Assembly: GCA_964597035.1 (NCBI GenBank)
Contig: CAZQWM010000001.1
Coordinates: 62,001 to 126,000 of the forward strand
Direction of reading: 5' to 3'
Origin: Fen-1362 sp964597035
GTDB lineage: Bacteria; Planctomycetota; Phycisphaerae; Sedimentisphaerales; Anaerobacaceae
DNA length: 64,000 bases
The notes under the pieces were generated by a model. The model was not told the origin of the DNA. It was given only the letters and a program-made list of their open reading frames with translations, and ran no database searches. The translations under genes were made by a program, and so were the position numbers. Positions 16,242-25,135 of the stretch are shown here, piece by piece (within the stretch, counting starts at the first letter, position 1; the number at the start of each line of letters is the position of its first letter).

Positions 16242-17253
16242 GTTTCAAACTCGTCCCCAACTGTCCACAGGCCGCGTTTATAGTCTGGCCCATTTTCAGC
16301 CGGATAGTAGTTTCCAGTCCGGATTCAGTCAACACCCTTTCAAACCGCTCGATTACATCCCGGCTGCTCGGTCCAAAGCTACAGCCGAGATGCGGGTTAT
16401 ATTCTATCAAATTCACGTTGCATTTCATGCCCCGCAGCCGCTTTGCCAAGAGGCGCGCGTGCAGCAGAGTATCATTTACGCCCTGTATCAAACAATACTC
16501 GAACGTAACACGATTGTGCGTTTTTTGCTGATACACCCGGACTGCCTTAAGCAACCGGTCGAGCGATTCAGCACTCGGCATAAGCCGCTTGCGGATAGCA
16601 TCGGTAGGCGCGTTAAGCGAAACGGCCAATCGCGGCTGGACGTCTTCGGCTGCCAGCCGTTCTATCCCCTCGATATGCCCGAAGGTGCTGATGGTGATGC
16701 GGCGTATGCCGATTTTCCTGCCAGCCGGATGATTGAGTATCCGAACACTGTCGAGAACAGCGTCATAGTTTTCAAACGGCTCGCCCATACCCATAAAAAC
16801 GACATTGGTAATACGAGCATTCATGCCGACCAAATTCACCTGTTCGACAATCTCGCCGGCGGTGAGATTTCGCATAAGCCCGAGCCGGCCGGTCGCACAA
16901 AATACGCACCTCATTGCGCAACCAACCTGCGTCGAAACACAAAGTGTCCGCCGACCGTCATCGGACAACAAAACCGATTCTATCCGTTCGCCATCGGGCA
17001 AACCGAAGAGATATTTGACCGTTCCATCAGGGTCGGTCAGCTTATCGAGGAGAACCAGCCCGGAAGTGTAGTAGCCACGCCCGGTAAGCTCGCTGCGAAA
17101 AGATTTGCTCAGGGGCGTAATTGCTGATACCTCGGCTGTGCCTTTGGTTTGTATAAAGTTGAAGATATATCGGGCCAGATACTTTTTGTGCCCCATCTCG
17201 ACAACGAGGTCCTCAAGCTGCGAAAACGTCTTTGATTTGAGGTCTTTACTCAC
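16231..17253 (-). CDS. rlmN: Dual-specificity RNA methyltransferase RlmN
   Basis: Radical SAM enzyme that methylates C2 of A2503 in 23S rRNA and A37 in some tRNAs. The CX3CX2C cluster CAMRCVFC is at about residues 117-124 within VSTQVGCAMRCVFCATG. Also seen: GMGEPFENYDAV, RRITISTFG, LAVSLNAPTDAIRKRLMP, EYCLIQGVND and the C-terminal AACGQL with the catalytic mono-methylated Cys. 340 residues is normal. The start is GTG at 17253; no strong ribosome site is seen, and the ftsK terminator is about 25 bases upstream. Confidence 0.94.
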   Translation of the reverse strand: MSKDLKSKTFSQLEDLVVEMGHKKYLARYIFNFIQTKGTAEVSAITPLSKSFRSELTGRGYYTSGLVLLDKLTDPDGTVKYLFGLPDGERIESVLLSDDGRRTLCVSTQVGCAMRCVFCATGRLGLMRNLTAGEIVEQVNLVGMNARITNVVFMGMGEPFENYDAVLDSVRILNHPAGRKIGIRRITISTFGHIEGIERLAAEDVQPRLAVSLNAPTDAIRKRLMPSAESLDRLLKAVRVYQQKTHNRVTFEYCLIQGVNDTLLHARLLAKRLRGMKCNVNLIEYNPHLGCSFGPSSRDVIERFERVLTESGLETTIRLKMGQTINAACGQLGTSLKLKS

Positions 17254-17275
17254 ATAGGCATTTTACCATATTTGG

Positions 17276-17310
17276 GAAAAAATCCTGACCCCCTTTTGGC
17301 CCCCTCAGGA
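17276..17310 (-). terminator. Probable rho-independent terminator of ftsK
   Basis: On the - strand TCCTGA (17310-17305) pairs with TCAGGA (17288-17283) around a G-rich loop and is followed by six T (17282-17277). The stem includes the ftsK stop codon TGA. The 16-base internal loop lowers certainty. Confidence 0.5.
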
Positions 17311-19683
17311 CTGCTGGTCGATGGCTGCGTATCCCTTCTGACCCTCGCTGACATATCCGACTTCGTCGACCTCGGCCGGCGCCGCGGGCTCGGCGTTCTG
17401 TTGTGCGGCTTTTTCTTCATTCATCTGCTCGCGAAGCTGCTCCCAGTCCTCGGGCGTCATAATCACCTCGCGTGCCTGGCTGCCCTTGTATTCGCCCAGG
17501 ATTCCCATTGCGGCCATCATCTCTATCATTCGAGACGCACGGGCATAGCCGACGCTCAACCGGCGTTGCAACAGTGATACGCTGCCCCTTTTGCTCTCGA
17601 GAACAACACGCACAGCATCGTCGAACAGCTCGTCGGCTATCATCTCCGTCGTGCCGGACTGGCCCAGTTGTGCAAGCTCGGGATGGAACTGCGGCTCGGC
17701 GATTTCCTTGAGGTGTTTGACGATTCGCTTGACCTCTTCTTCGCTTACAAAGGTGCCCTGCGCCCGTATAAGGTCGCTGGTGCCGGGTTTGAGGAAAAGC
17801 ATATCGCCCTGACCCAGGAGTGTTTCAGCGCCGTTGGAGTCCAGGATGATTCGGCTGTCCATCCTGGCGGCTACCCGAAAGCCGATTCGCGTGGGCATAT
17901 TGGCCTTAATCAGACCTGTAACAACCGTCGCCTGCGGACGCTGAGTCGCCAGGACTATGTGGATTCCAACGGCCCTGCTCTTCTGTGCCAAGCGAACAAT
18001 GTGTGCCTCGATTTCCTTGGCCGCGGTCATCATCAAATCAGCCAGCTCGTCAATGACTATAACAACATATGGCAGCTTCTTGGGAATCTTGGCCTCTTCA
18101 TCGGGACTTGTTGGCTCAAAGCGGCGAATGATTTCTTCGGTGCCTAAGGCATTATATTCAACTATGTTCTTGACGCGGGCCTCGGCCAGCAGGGCGTATC
18201 GCTCGTCCATCTTAATTGTCGCCCATTCGAGTATCTGCACCGCCCTGCGAGTCTCGGTGACAATCGGCGTCATCAAATGCGGTATCGTATTAAACGCTGT
18301 CATCTCGACCATCTTCGGGTCGATGAGAATCATCTTCACCTCGTCGGGCCTGCGAGTCAGAAGTATGCCGGCGATGATGCTGTTGATACAGACGCTTTTA
18401 CCCGAACCGGTGGTGCCTGCAATAAGCAGATGAGGCATAGCCGACAAATCAGAAACAAGCGCTTCTCCGGAAGAATCCTTGCCGAGAAACAGCGGGACAG
18501 CCATAGTGCCGGGCTTGTCGCCCGAAAGCCGGAGCATATCTTTCATCCGAACTCTTTCCTTCTCGCTGTTGGGAACCTCGACGCCTATCGTGTGTCTTCC
18601 CGGCAGAGGCGCCACGACGCGCACGGCACCGACGCCCAGCGCGCGGGCGATGTCGTTGGATAACGAGCTTATCTGGCTGACTTTCACTCCCGCGGCAAGC
18701 TGTAATTCGAACATCGTTACTACCGGTCCCGTCTCAGCCGCCACGACCCTCGCCGAGACGTCGAACTCGCTGAGCAGTCCTTCCAGCGCAATGGCCTTGG
18801 CCTTGACAACCTTTTCCTGAACGGAGGCAAACGTATATTGTGGCTCATCCAACAAGTCTATCGGCGGCAGCGTATAGTCATCGTAGCTGGGAGGCTCATA
18901 AGGTTTGACGGGCTTACGCACAGGCGAGGGCTGCATCTTTAATTGCACAGGCGGCGTCGATGTCCCGCTATTGACGGCTCTGGTCACGCTTGCTGAGCTT
19001 GCTTCAGGGATTGTCGAACCGACAGTGCCCGGAGCAAGCTTCTGCCTGGCGCTTAGCCGGCGCCAAATCTGTCCCAGCGCCTTCGAGTGCTCCGCCGCGC
19101 TAGCCCATACCGACCAGCGCTGGGCGGGACCGAACACCCTGCGGAGACAGAATCCGGTCCAGCCGAACACCGTCGTAACCAAATGGTCGGCTAAAAGTAT
19201 CATCCCTACGACCCAGGTGGCGCCGAGCAATATGGCTGTGCCGAGCACAGCGAAATGGCCTCGCAGAAACTGCGCCGCCGCAACCCCGAGCACGCCGCCA
19301 GAACCCATCGGGAAGTCGTATATGCTGTGCGGTGCAAAACAATAGAACGTCATCGACGCAGCGGCTGCCACCAGAACAAGCCCCACACACCTGAGAATCG
19401 GCTGGCCCAGCTCGGCGCCGATGAGCTTAGCGACGGCAAAATAAAGGCCGCTAATCAGCAAAACGAAGATGCCCGGACCTACATAGTAGAGCAGGTAGTA
19501 AGCGAAAAACGCCCCTATAATGCCGCACCAATTCTCGCTCGGCCTGTTGTGAGGATAAACAAATTTGCTTGGCCAGTCGCCGATGTCGAAACTAAGACAA
19601 CTGCACAAAAGAACAAACAGACCGGCTATGGTAACCCACTGCAGGGCCTTAGATTTCCTTCTGCTTTTTTTTGCCCTACTCAC
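17305..19683 (-). CDS. ftsK: FtsK/SpoIIIE DNA translocase
   Basis: 792-residue chromosome segregation motor acting at the division septum. Four N-terminal membrane segments lie within residues 1-190, a Pro/Ser linker follows, then the alpha-beta motor: VSQISSLSNDIARALGV, IGVEVPN, the Walker A AGTTGSGKSVCINS near residue 425, ILIDPKMVEMT, the Walker B VIVIDELADLMM, and ATQRP. The C-terminal winged-helix gamma domain (LLQRRLSVGYARASRMIEMM) reads KOPS-type orientation signals. The tail is Glu/Ala-rich. It starts at 19683 on the - strand and ends in a terminator hairpin. Confidence 0.95.
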   Translation of the reverse strand: MSRAKKSRRKSKALQWVTIAGLFVLLCSCLSFDIGDWPSKFVYPHNRPSENWCGIIGAFFAYYLLYYVGPGIFVLLISGLYFAVAKLIGAELGQPILRCVGLVLVAAAASMTFYCFAPHSIYDFPMGSGGVLGVAAAQFLRGHFAVLGTAILLGATWVVGMILLADHLVTTVFGWTGFCLRRVFGPAQRWSVWASAAEHSKALGQIWRRLSARQKLAPGTVGSTIPEASSASVTRAVNSGTSTPPVQLKMQPSPVRKPVKPYEPPSYDDYTLPPIDLLDEPQYTFASVQEKVVKAKAIALEGLLSEFDVSARVVAAETGPVVTMFELQLAAGVKVSQISSLSNDIARALGVGAVRVVAPLPGRHTIGVEVPNSEKERVRMKDMLRLSGDKPGTMAVPLFLGKDSSGEALVSDLSAMPHLLIAGTTGSGKSVCINSIIAGILLTRRPDEVKMILIDPKMVEMTAFNTIPHLMTPIVTETRRAVQILEWATIKMDERYALLAEARVKNIVEYNALGTEEIIRRFEPTSPDEEAKIPKKLPYVVIVIDELADLMMTAAKEIEAHIVRLAQKSRAVGIHIVLATQRPQATVVTGLIKANMPTRIGFRVAARMDSRIILDSNGAETLLGQGDMLFLKPGTSDLIRAQGTFVSEEEVKRIVKHLKEIAEPQFHPELAQLGQSGTTEMIADELFDDAVRVVLESKRGSVSLLQRRLSVGYARASRMIEMMAAMGILGEYKGSQAREVIMTPEDWEQLREQMNEEKAAQQNAEPAAPAEVDEVGYVSEGQKGYAAIDQQS

Positions 19684-19845
19684 GACTCAAGCGTCCCATA
19701 AAAAGGCGTTTTGTAAACAGACCCCTACCGTGCTACAAATGTAACTATCCCTTTATCGGCAAGTCCTCCGTTTTCAATTTATTATTTAATATTTTCCATT
19801 CCCAAATCCAGCCGGCGACAAAACGTCTTCACCGACTCCCAAACA

Positions 19846-19887
19846 GAAAATAAAAAAGCCCCGCGGCACATCCATTTGCCACAGGGC
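19846..19887 (-). terminator. Rho-independent terminator after TPR lipoprotein gene
   Basis: On the - strand an 11-bp stem GCCCTGTGGCA (19887-19877) / TGCCGCGGGGC (19868-19858), with G-U pairs, is followed by TTTTTTATTTT (19857-19847). It lies 24 bases after the stop of the TPR lipoprotein gene. Confidence 0.8.
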
Positions 19888-19910
19888 AAAAGTACGTTTC
19901 TTCGACTCTG

Positions 19911-20594
19911 TCACTGCTGAGCAGGAGGACTTGCCGACCGGCTCGGACTCGCAGGCGGTGGTGCAGCTTCTGGGATACGAACGGCGACACCCAGCCGACC
20001 CAGCTCGCCGGCGACGTCCGGCTGATTGGGATTTATCTGGAAGCTGCGAATAAAGTAATCCTTGGCAAGGTCCTTCTGGTTCCTCGCCAGATAATAATAA
20101 CCAAGCTGGCGATTGACCGCCGGCGAACTGGGCGCCATCGCCAGGGCATCCTGATAACACTTCAGCGCATAGTCCAGCAGCCCCTGCTTTTCAAAACCGA
20201 CGCCGAGAGCCAGGGTCTGCTCGGCGGAATATGACGCCTGCGTCATATAAGTGTCGGCCGCCCATTGGCCTTTTGCCCTGTCACCTCTGTCGAACTGAAG
20301 CTTTACGATAGCGGCCTGGGCATCTCGAAGCGCAGGATTAAAACCGAGTGCGATATTGTAGTGCCATTCCGCCTTGGACCAGTCGCCGCTGTCGTGGTAC
20401 AACTGTCCCAGCTCATAATGAACTTCGGGATTCTCCCATTTCTTGTCAAGCTCACGCAGCAGAGCGGCTTTTTGAATGTCGGCGCCAGCCCTGACATTCC
20501 GGTCCATCGTCACGGACTGTTTGCTTTCGCAACCGGCCACAAACAACCCGCAAATCGCTATCCAACAAACGACCGCTCGCACTTTAGTATTCAT
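19911..20594 (-). CDS. TPR-containing lipoprotein
   Basis: 227 residues. The signal peptide ends in the lipobox LFVAGC, so the protein is lipidated and sits in the cell envelope. Tetratricopeptide repeats follow: NPEVHYELGQLYHDSGDWSKAEWHY (parts: EVHYELGQLY), TLALGVGFEKQGLLDYALKCY, SPAVNRQLGYYYLARNQ and DYFIRSFQINP. The C-terminus is Pro/Ala/Ser-rich. The ATG at 20594 has GGAGG at correct spacing, which decides it over a codon 29 residues upstream. TPRs scaffold protein complexes; the partner is unknown. A clear terminator follows. Confidence 0.8.
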   Translation of the reverse strand: MNTKVRAVVCWIAICGLFVAGCESKQSVTMDRNVRAGADIQKAALLRELDKKWENPEVHYELGQLYHDSGDWSKAEWHYNIALGFNPALRDAQAAIVKLQFDRGDRAKGQWAADTYMTQASYSAEQTLALGVGFEKQGLLDYALKCYQDALAMAPSSPAVNRQLGYYYLARNQKDLAKDYFIRSFQINPNQPDVAGELGRLGVAVRIPEAAPPPASPSRSASPPAQQ

Positions 20595-20754
20595 CTTTTG
20601 CCTCCACTGCTTAAACCCAGAACACACGCATCGACTCTGCCGGCCAATACATCGTGCAGTCGCTCGAAAAAGGAATTTCAACTCAGGTTATTGTGTCCCG
20701 CCGACTATACCTTTGCAAGAAAAAATTTCCGCCTGTCCGATTAAAATTTTCTCA

Positions 20755-20779
20755 AAATTAAAACACCGCCTCAAGCGGC
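20755..20779 (-). terminator. Possible terminator of gyrB
   Basis: On the - strand GCCGC-TTGAG-GCGGT (20779-20765) followed by GTTTTAATTTT. It lies 14 bases after the gyrB stop. The stem is short, so this is tentative. Confidence 0.45.
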
Positions 20780-20792
20780 CTGCGGCAACGAC

Positions 20793-23240
20793 TCACACGT
20801 CCAAGAACTGCACCTCGAGGGCGTGGTCGCGGATAAAGTCGCGGCGCTGCTCGACGTCTTCTCCCATAAGAATGCTGAACAACCGGTCGGCCTCGCCTGC
20901 ATCATCGAGTTTGACGCTAAGCAGCGTCCTCGTGGCCGGATTCATCGTAGTCTCCCAGAGCTGGTCGGCGTTCATCTCTCCCAGGCCTTTGAATCGTTTT
21001 ATCTCGACGCCCCTGCCGCCTATCCTCCTGATGGCCGAGCAGATATCCCCGAGCGAGGCAACGTCAAAGCTTTCCTCGGCGCTGATAAGCTGAAACTTGG
21101 TTGCCAGCGCCTCGCCGCTTACCGCCCTTTCCGGCTTTAGCAGAAAGTCTTTAAGGTCCAGACCAAAGTCCTGCCCGAGCTTCTTCGTCAGCTCATTGAT
21201 TCTTTCGACCTCATGGAGTTCTTCAGCTGTGACGGTTTCTTCGGCCTCGGTCTCCTGTTCCGCCCGGCCTCGCTCCTTCAGGTCATCTACTGTCTTCTCG
21301 AATTTGCCTTTATCGTAGAAGATTTCGTCGCGGCCCTCAGTGCGGATACGGAACATAGGCAATTTTTTGCCGTCGTAATAATCTCTGACAAATTCAACGA
21401 ACTTTATACCGCGGCGAGCCAGCACTTCGACACATCGCTCGATATCCACGAGAATCTTGACAAGCTCGGCAAGCTTTGCGCCGGTAACCTTGCGCTGAGC
21501 AGCTCCCTTTTTGCCTGCGGCTCCATCTCTTATCGTAAGCTCTGTGTCCTGCAGCCCACGGTCGATAAGACGCCTGTGCATCGTCGCTTCAGTAAGAATA
21601 TATTCCGATTTTTTCTGACCTTTCGCACGGACCTCATAAAGGGGCGGCTGGGCAATGTATATCATCTCCCGAGCGAACAAATCCGACATCTGTCTGAAGA
21701 AAAAGGTCAAAAGAAGCGTGCGTATGTGCGCGCCATCGATATCGGCATCGGTCATCAGGATGATTTTCCCATATCTGCATTTTTCAATATCAAATTCGTC
21801 CACCCCGATACCCGTCCCCAGAGCGCTTATAAGTGTTCGTATTTCCTCGTGTGCAAGTACCTTTTCAAGTCGCGCCTTTTCAACATTTATGATTTTTCCT
21901 TTCAACGGCAAAATCGCCTGGATGTTTTTGTCCCGGCCCCCCTTGGCGGAGCCGCCTGCCGAGTCGCCTTCGACAACAAAAATCTCGGTGCTGTGTTTTT
22001 CTTTGCTTGCACAATCCCATAGTTTTCCGGGAAGATTCGAGCTGCCCAGCGCGCCTTTGCGTCTGGTAAGCTCTCTAGCCTTTCTGGCCGCCTCGCGAGC
22101 CGCCGCGGCCTGGATGGCCTTGTTCAGAATCCTCTTCGATTCGGCCGGATGCTCTTCAAGATAGTGACCCAATTGTTCGTTGACAACCGTCTCGACAAAG
22201 CTGCCCACCTCCGGATTGGTAAGGCGGACCTTCGTCTGGGCCTCGAAATGCGGTTCAGCGAGCTTTACGGCAACAGCTGCTGTAAGGCCCTCCCTGAAGT
22301 CGTCGCCGGTAGCTGCCTGGCCTTCCTTTAGAATGTTATTGGTCCTGGCATAGTAATTCATCGTCCTTGTAAGAGCGGTCTTGAAACCCGAAAGATGCGT
22401 GCCTCCGTCTATGTTTCGAATATTATTCGCAAAAACCAGCACGTTCTCCGCGTAGCCGGTGTTGTACTGCATCGCGACCTCGCAGGTCATCATCGCCGCA
22501 GGGTCTTCTTTTGAGAGGAAAACTACATCTTTGTGCAGGACTTCTTTCCCCTCGTTTAGGTGTTTGATAAGCGCCCTGAGACCTTCGTCGAACTTGTAGA
22601 CTTCCCTTTTGCGTGCCCTTTCGTCCCTGAATGTTATCTGCAGACCGGCGTTGAGATACGCCATTTCGCGAATGCGCTTTGCAAGCGCGTCATACTGAAA
22701 TTCCGCGTCTCCGAAGATTTCTTCGTCGGCCATAAAGGAGATACGGGTGCCCTGTTTGGTGGTTGGGCCTACTTCGCGGACGCTGCCTTTTGCTTTGCCG
22801 CGGACACACTCGAAATGATAATGACGGCCTTCTCTGTAGATGTCCGCCTCAAGCCACTCACTCAGTGCGTTGACGACACTGACACCGACGCCGTGCAGAC
22901 CGCCCGCGACCTTGTAGCTGTCCCTGTCGAATTTGCCGCCTGCGTGGAGTGTGCACAGCACGACCTCCAGCGCACTTTTCTTGGCTTCCTTGTGCTGCTC
23001 TACTGGAATACCCCGGCCGTTGTCTTCAACGGTGCAACTTCCGTCGGCGTTGATTTGGACGAGAATCTTATCGCAGTAACCTGCAAGCGCCTCGTCAATC
23101 GAGTTGTCGAGGGCCTCGTAGACAAGATGATGAAGGCCGCCTGAACCGCGGTCGCCTATGTACATATCGGGGCGTTTACGAACAGCCTCGAGGCCTCCGA
23201 GTATTTTTATCCTGCTTGCATCGTAGCTGTGGTCTTTCAT
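20793..23240 (-). CDS. gyrB: DNA gyrase subunit B
   Basis: 815-residue ATPase subunit of gyrase, which adds negative supercoils. N-terminal GHKL ATPase: RIKILGGLEAVRKRPDMYIGD (parts: GLEAVRKRPDMYIGD), VEDNGRGIPV, LHAGGKFDRDSYKVAGGLHGVG (parts: GGLHGVG). TOPRIM: EIFVVEGDSAGGSAKGGRD and LMTDADIDGAHIRTLLLTFF (parts: DADIDGAHI). C-terminal RFKGLGEMNADQLWETTM. The ATG at 23240 is preceded by AGGAGA; residues upstream in the same frame are not homologous. It follows dciA by 35 bases. No gyrA is in the window. Confidence 0.96.
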   Translation of the reverse strand: MKDHSYDASRIKILGGLEAVRKRPDMYIGDRGSGGLHHLVYEALDNSIDEALAGYCDKILVQINADGSCTVEDNGRGIPVEQHKEAKKSALEVVLCTLHAGGKFDRDSYKVAGGLHGVGVSVVNALSEWLEADIYREGRHYHFECVRGKAKGSVREVGPTTKQGTRISFMADEEIFGDAEFQYDALAKRIREMAYLNAGLQITFRDERARKREVYKFDEGLRALIKHLNEGKEVLHKDVVFLSKEDPAAMMTCEVAMQYNTGYAENVLVFANNIRNIDGGTHLSGFKTALTRTMNYYARTNNILKEGQAATGDDFREGLTAAVAVKLAEPHFEAQTKVRLTNPEVGSFVETVVNEQLGHYLEEHPAESKRILNKAIQAAAAREAARKARELTRRKGALGSSNLPGKLWDCASKEKHSTEIFVVEGDSAGGSAKGGRDKNIQAILPLKGKIINVEKARLEKVLAHEEIRTLISALGTGIGVDEFDIEKCRYGKIILMTDADIDGAHIRTLLLTFFFRQMSDLFAREMIYIAQPPLYEVRAKGQKKSEYILTEATMHRRLIDRGLQDTELTIRDGAAGKKGAAQRKVTGAKLAELVKILVDIERCVEVLARRGIKFVEFVRDYYDGKKLPMFRIRTEGRDEIFYDKGKFEKTVDDLKERGRAEQETEAEETVTAEELHEVERINELTKKLGQDFGLDLKDFLLKPERAVSGEALATKFQLISAEESFDVASLGDICSAIRRIGGRGVEIKRFKGLGEMNADQLWETTMNPATRTLLSVKLDDAGEADRLFSILMGEDVEQRRDFIRDHALEVQFLDV

Positions 23241-23275
23241 AGTAAAATCTGTCTCCTGACTTCGGCCGAGAGTAC

Positions 23276-23605
23276 CTAGCGGGCAAGGGCAAATCTTATT
23301 GACTTGAGTTTTGCAGACGGGCAACCCTGACGCAGATGCTGCAAAAGTTCGTGGCTGCTTACACGAAGCTCATACATATACGAAGGCGAATCGACTTCCA
23401 CCGTGAGCAGTCCCTGCGATAAATCAACAATGCGACAGTGCTGTACCAGCGCGGGCGGCAGAAGCTGCATCCACAAAAGCGTCAGCCGGCTTGCCGTCTC
23501 GTAACGCTGCGCGAAGTCCCCCTGCCGGGTGTTCATCAGCTCCTGCAGGGCCTGACCCAACGATATTGTCTGCGGACGGTTTTTAATTCGTGCGAACGGT
23601 TCCAT
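23276..23605 (-). CDS. dciA: DciA-like (DUF721) helicase-loading protein
   Basis: About 110 residues. DUF721/DciA proteins are the ancestral loaders of the replicative helicase DnaB in bacteria without DnaC or DnaI. The conserved fold is visible as ISLGQALQELMNTRQ, TLLWMQLLPPALVQHCRIVDLSQGLLTVEVDSPSYMYELR (parts: HCRIVDLSQGLLTV, VDSPSYMYELR) and LLQHLRQG. The order dnaN-dciA-gyrB supports the assignment, as DciA genes are often next to gyrB. ATG at 23605 is chosen; a TTG at 23626 in frame is the alternative. Confidence 0.8.
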   Translation of the reverse strand: MEPFARIKNRPQTISLGQALQELMNTRQGDFAQRYETASRLTLLWMQLLPPALVQHCRIVDLSQGLLTVEVDSPSYMYELRVSSHELLQHLRQGCPSAKLKSIRFALAR

Positions 23606-23642
23606 GTCAAACTTCGTGCAAGCCAACCTGTTTTAGTAAGCC

Positions 23643-24749
23643 CTATGAAAGATTTATCGGCATCAACACGTAGAGGAAATTAGCTCCCGCCTTAATAAGG
23701 CCCGGCGTATCCGCTTCGCCCAGCTCAAGCTCAAACTTCGGCTCTCTAATGACACGGATTGCCTCTATAAGGAACTGTGGGTTAAAGCCGATTTCTATAG
23801 GTGCTCCTGAGTACTCAACGGCAACATTCACCTCTGCATCGCCTGCCTCTGGCGCCCTTCCTGATAACACAAGCTTATCACCGCTGAGGGAGAGTTTAAC
23901 TCCTCTCGACTCTTCGCTAGTTAACAAGGCCGCCCTGCGGACGGCACTTAAAGCGACATCGGTGGGCAGCGTCAGCTTCTTCTGATAGTCGGCCGGAATT
24001 ATGTCTTCGTATTTGGGGAAGTTTCCTTCGACAAGATTGGAGTATATAACAACATCGCCACAGGCAAACATAATCTGGTTATCTACGAGGTGGACGGCAA
24101 CTTTGTCTTTTTCGCCGCCAGTGAGCTTGCCGAGCAGGCTCATTGTCTTGGCCGGCACTATCACTTTACAGGCCGCGGCTTTCTCGCTAACTGAGGCAGC
24201 TAAATTAACGCGGCTCTTGGCGAGGCGCCGGCCATCGGTAGCAACCAGCGTAAGTTTCTTGCCCTTAGTCTCCCACAAAACGCCGTTTATGGCATACCGG
24301 GTACTTTCCCTGGCTGCGGCAAAGAGAGACCCTTCAATACCTGCACGCAAATTGTCAAGTTGCACTTCAATGTCTACGCCCCCCGTCAAAGCGGGAACCT
24401 GCGGATACTGCGAGGCCTCTTGGCCGTATATCGAAAAGTGACTGTCGGCACCTCTAATCTCACAGAGCCCCTCGCTCGCCTCCAAAAGAAGCGTTGCATC
24501 AGCGCTTTCGCGCACCACGGCGGCCAAACGCGCGGCGGGCACCACTACCTGTCCAACTTCGTCAACCTTGACTGCTGGAATAAGGTAGTTAATCCCAACC
24601 TCGAGGTCTGTTCCAAACACTCGTACGGCGTCCTTTGCGGCGTCTATTTTAACACACCGCAAAATCGGCTTGGGAGTCCGCTCAGGAACAATAGCGGTCA
24701 AAAGCGTCAACGCCTGGCTTAATGCCTCCCGTTCAAATTGTACCTTCAT
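23643..24749 (-). CDS. dnaN: DNA polymerase III beta clamp
   Basis: Sliding clamp, 368 residues, ring-forming dimer. Three clamp domains are visible by pattern: MKVQFEREALSQALTLLTAIVPERTPKPILRC (parts: VPERTPKPIL), YAINGVLWE, LVATDGRRLAKSRV, NLVEGNFPKYEDIIP and the C-terminal LYVLMPINL that holds the protein-binding pocket. The ATG at 24749 has GGGG eight bases upstream. First gene of dnaN-dciA-gyrB. dnaA, usually adjacent, is not in the window. Confidence 0.95.
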   Translation of the reverse strand: MKVQFEREALSQALTLLTAIVPERTPKPILRCVKIDAAKDAVRVFGTDLEVGINYLIPAVKVDEVGQVVVPAARLAAVVRESADATLLLEASEGLCEIRGADSHFSIYGQEASQYPQVPALTGGVDIEVQLDNLRAGIEGSLFAAARESTRYAINGVLWETKGKKLTLVATDGRRLAKSRVNLAASVSEKAAACKVIVPAKTMSLLGKLTGGEKDKVAVHLVDNQIMFACGDVVIYSNLVEGNFPKYEDIIPADYQKKLTLPTDVALSAVRRAALLTSEESRGVKLSLSGDKLVLSGRAPEAGDAEVNVAVEYSGAPIEIGFNPQFLIEAIRVIREPKFELELGEADTPGLIKAGANFLYVLMPINLS

Positions 24750-25135
24750 CTCCGCACCCCTGATTCTAAAGGGATTCAAAAAGGTTCCATTTCCTAGTCG
24801 GAGTAGGTTACAGTAAATCTGCTCTCTCGACAACTATTTTTTAAGCATCGACCAGAAGTAATCGACAGCAAAATGCTCTGATAACAGGGCCTGAGTGTGA
24901 TTTATAATTATTAGAGGAATCTAAGTAGAAATAGATTCCGTAATGATGGTTAAATGGTTGTTTTGCGAATAACGTCTTGCGGTTAGCCCTTCGTGGGTAT
25001 GTGGTTGTAGTCGTTTTGAGTGTGCTATGGCCGCGTGTATAACCTGTTAAGTTTGGCAGGCGGTGGGCGGGGTTTACTTACATGTCCGCCATTTTTTCTT
25101 TGCTGGCTTGTTAGGAAAGGGGTTTTTATAACACT
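24750..25135. other. Intergenic region upstream of dnaN with dyads
   Basis: About 386 bases without a convincing gene. It contains an 8-bp inverted repeat GGAATCTA/TAGATTCC (24916-24923, 24932-24939), a small CCC-TTCGT-GGG hairpin near 24988, and a + strand terminator-like hairpin near 25066. No cluster of DnaA boxes (TTATNCACA) was found; the best match, TTATACACG at about 25034 on the - strand, is single and imperfect. Confidence 0.5.
25066..25097 (+). terminator. Terminator-like hairpin with no assigned upstream gene
   Basis: GGCGG (25066-25070), 15-base loop, CCGCC (25086-25090), then ATTTTTT. No protein gene lies upstream on the + strand, so it either ends a small RNA from 24.9-25.1 kb or is fortuitous. 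Confidence 0.35.

Noticed and set aside
25030..25042. DnaA box near dnaN
   Set aside because: Only one 8/9 match (TTATACACG); no cluster, so no origin was called.
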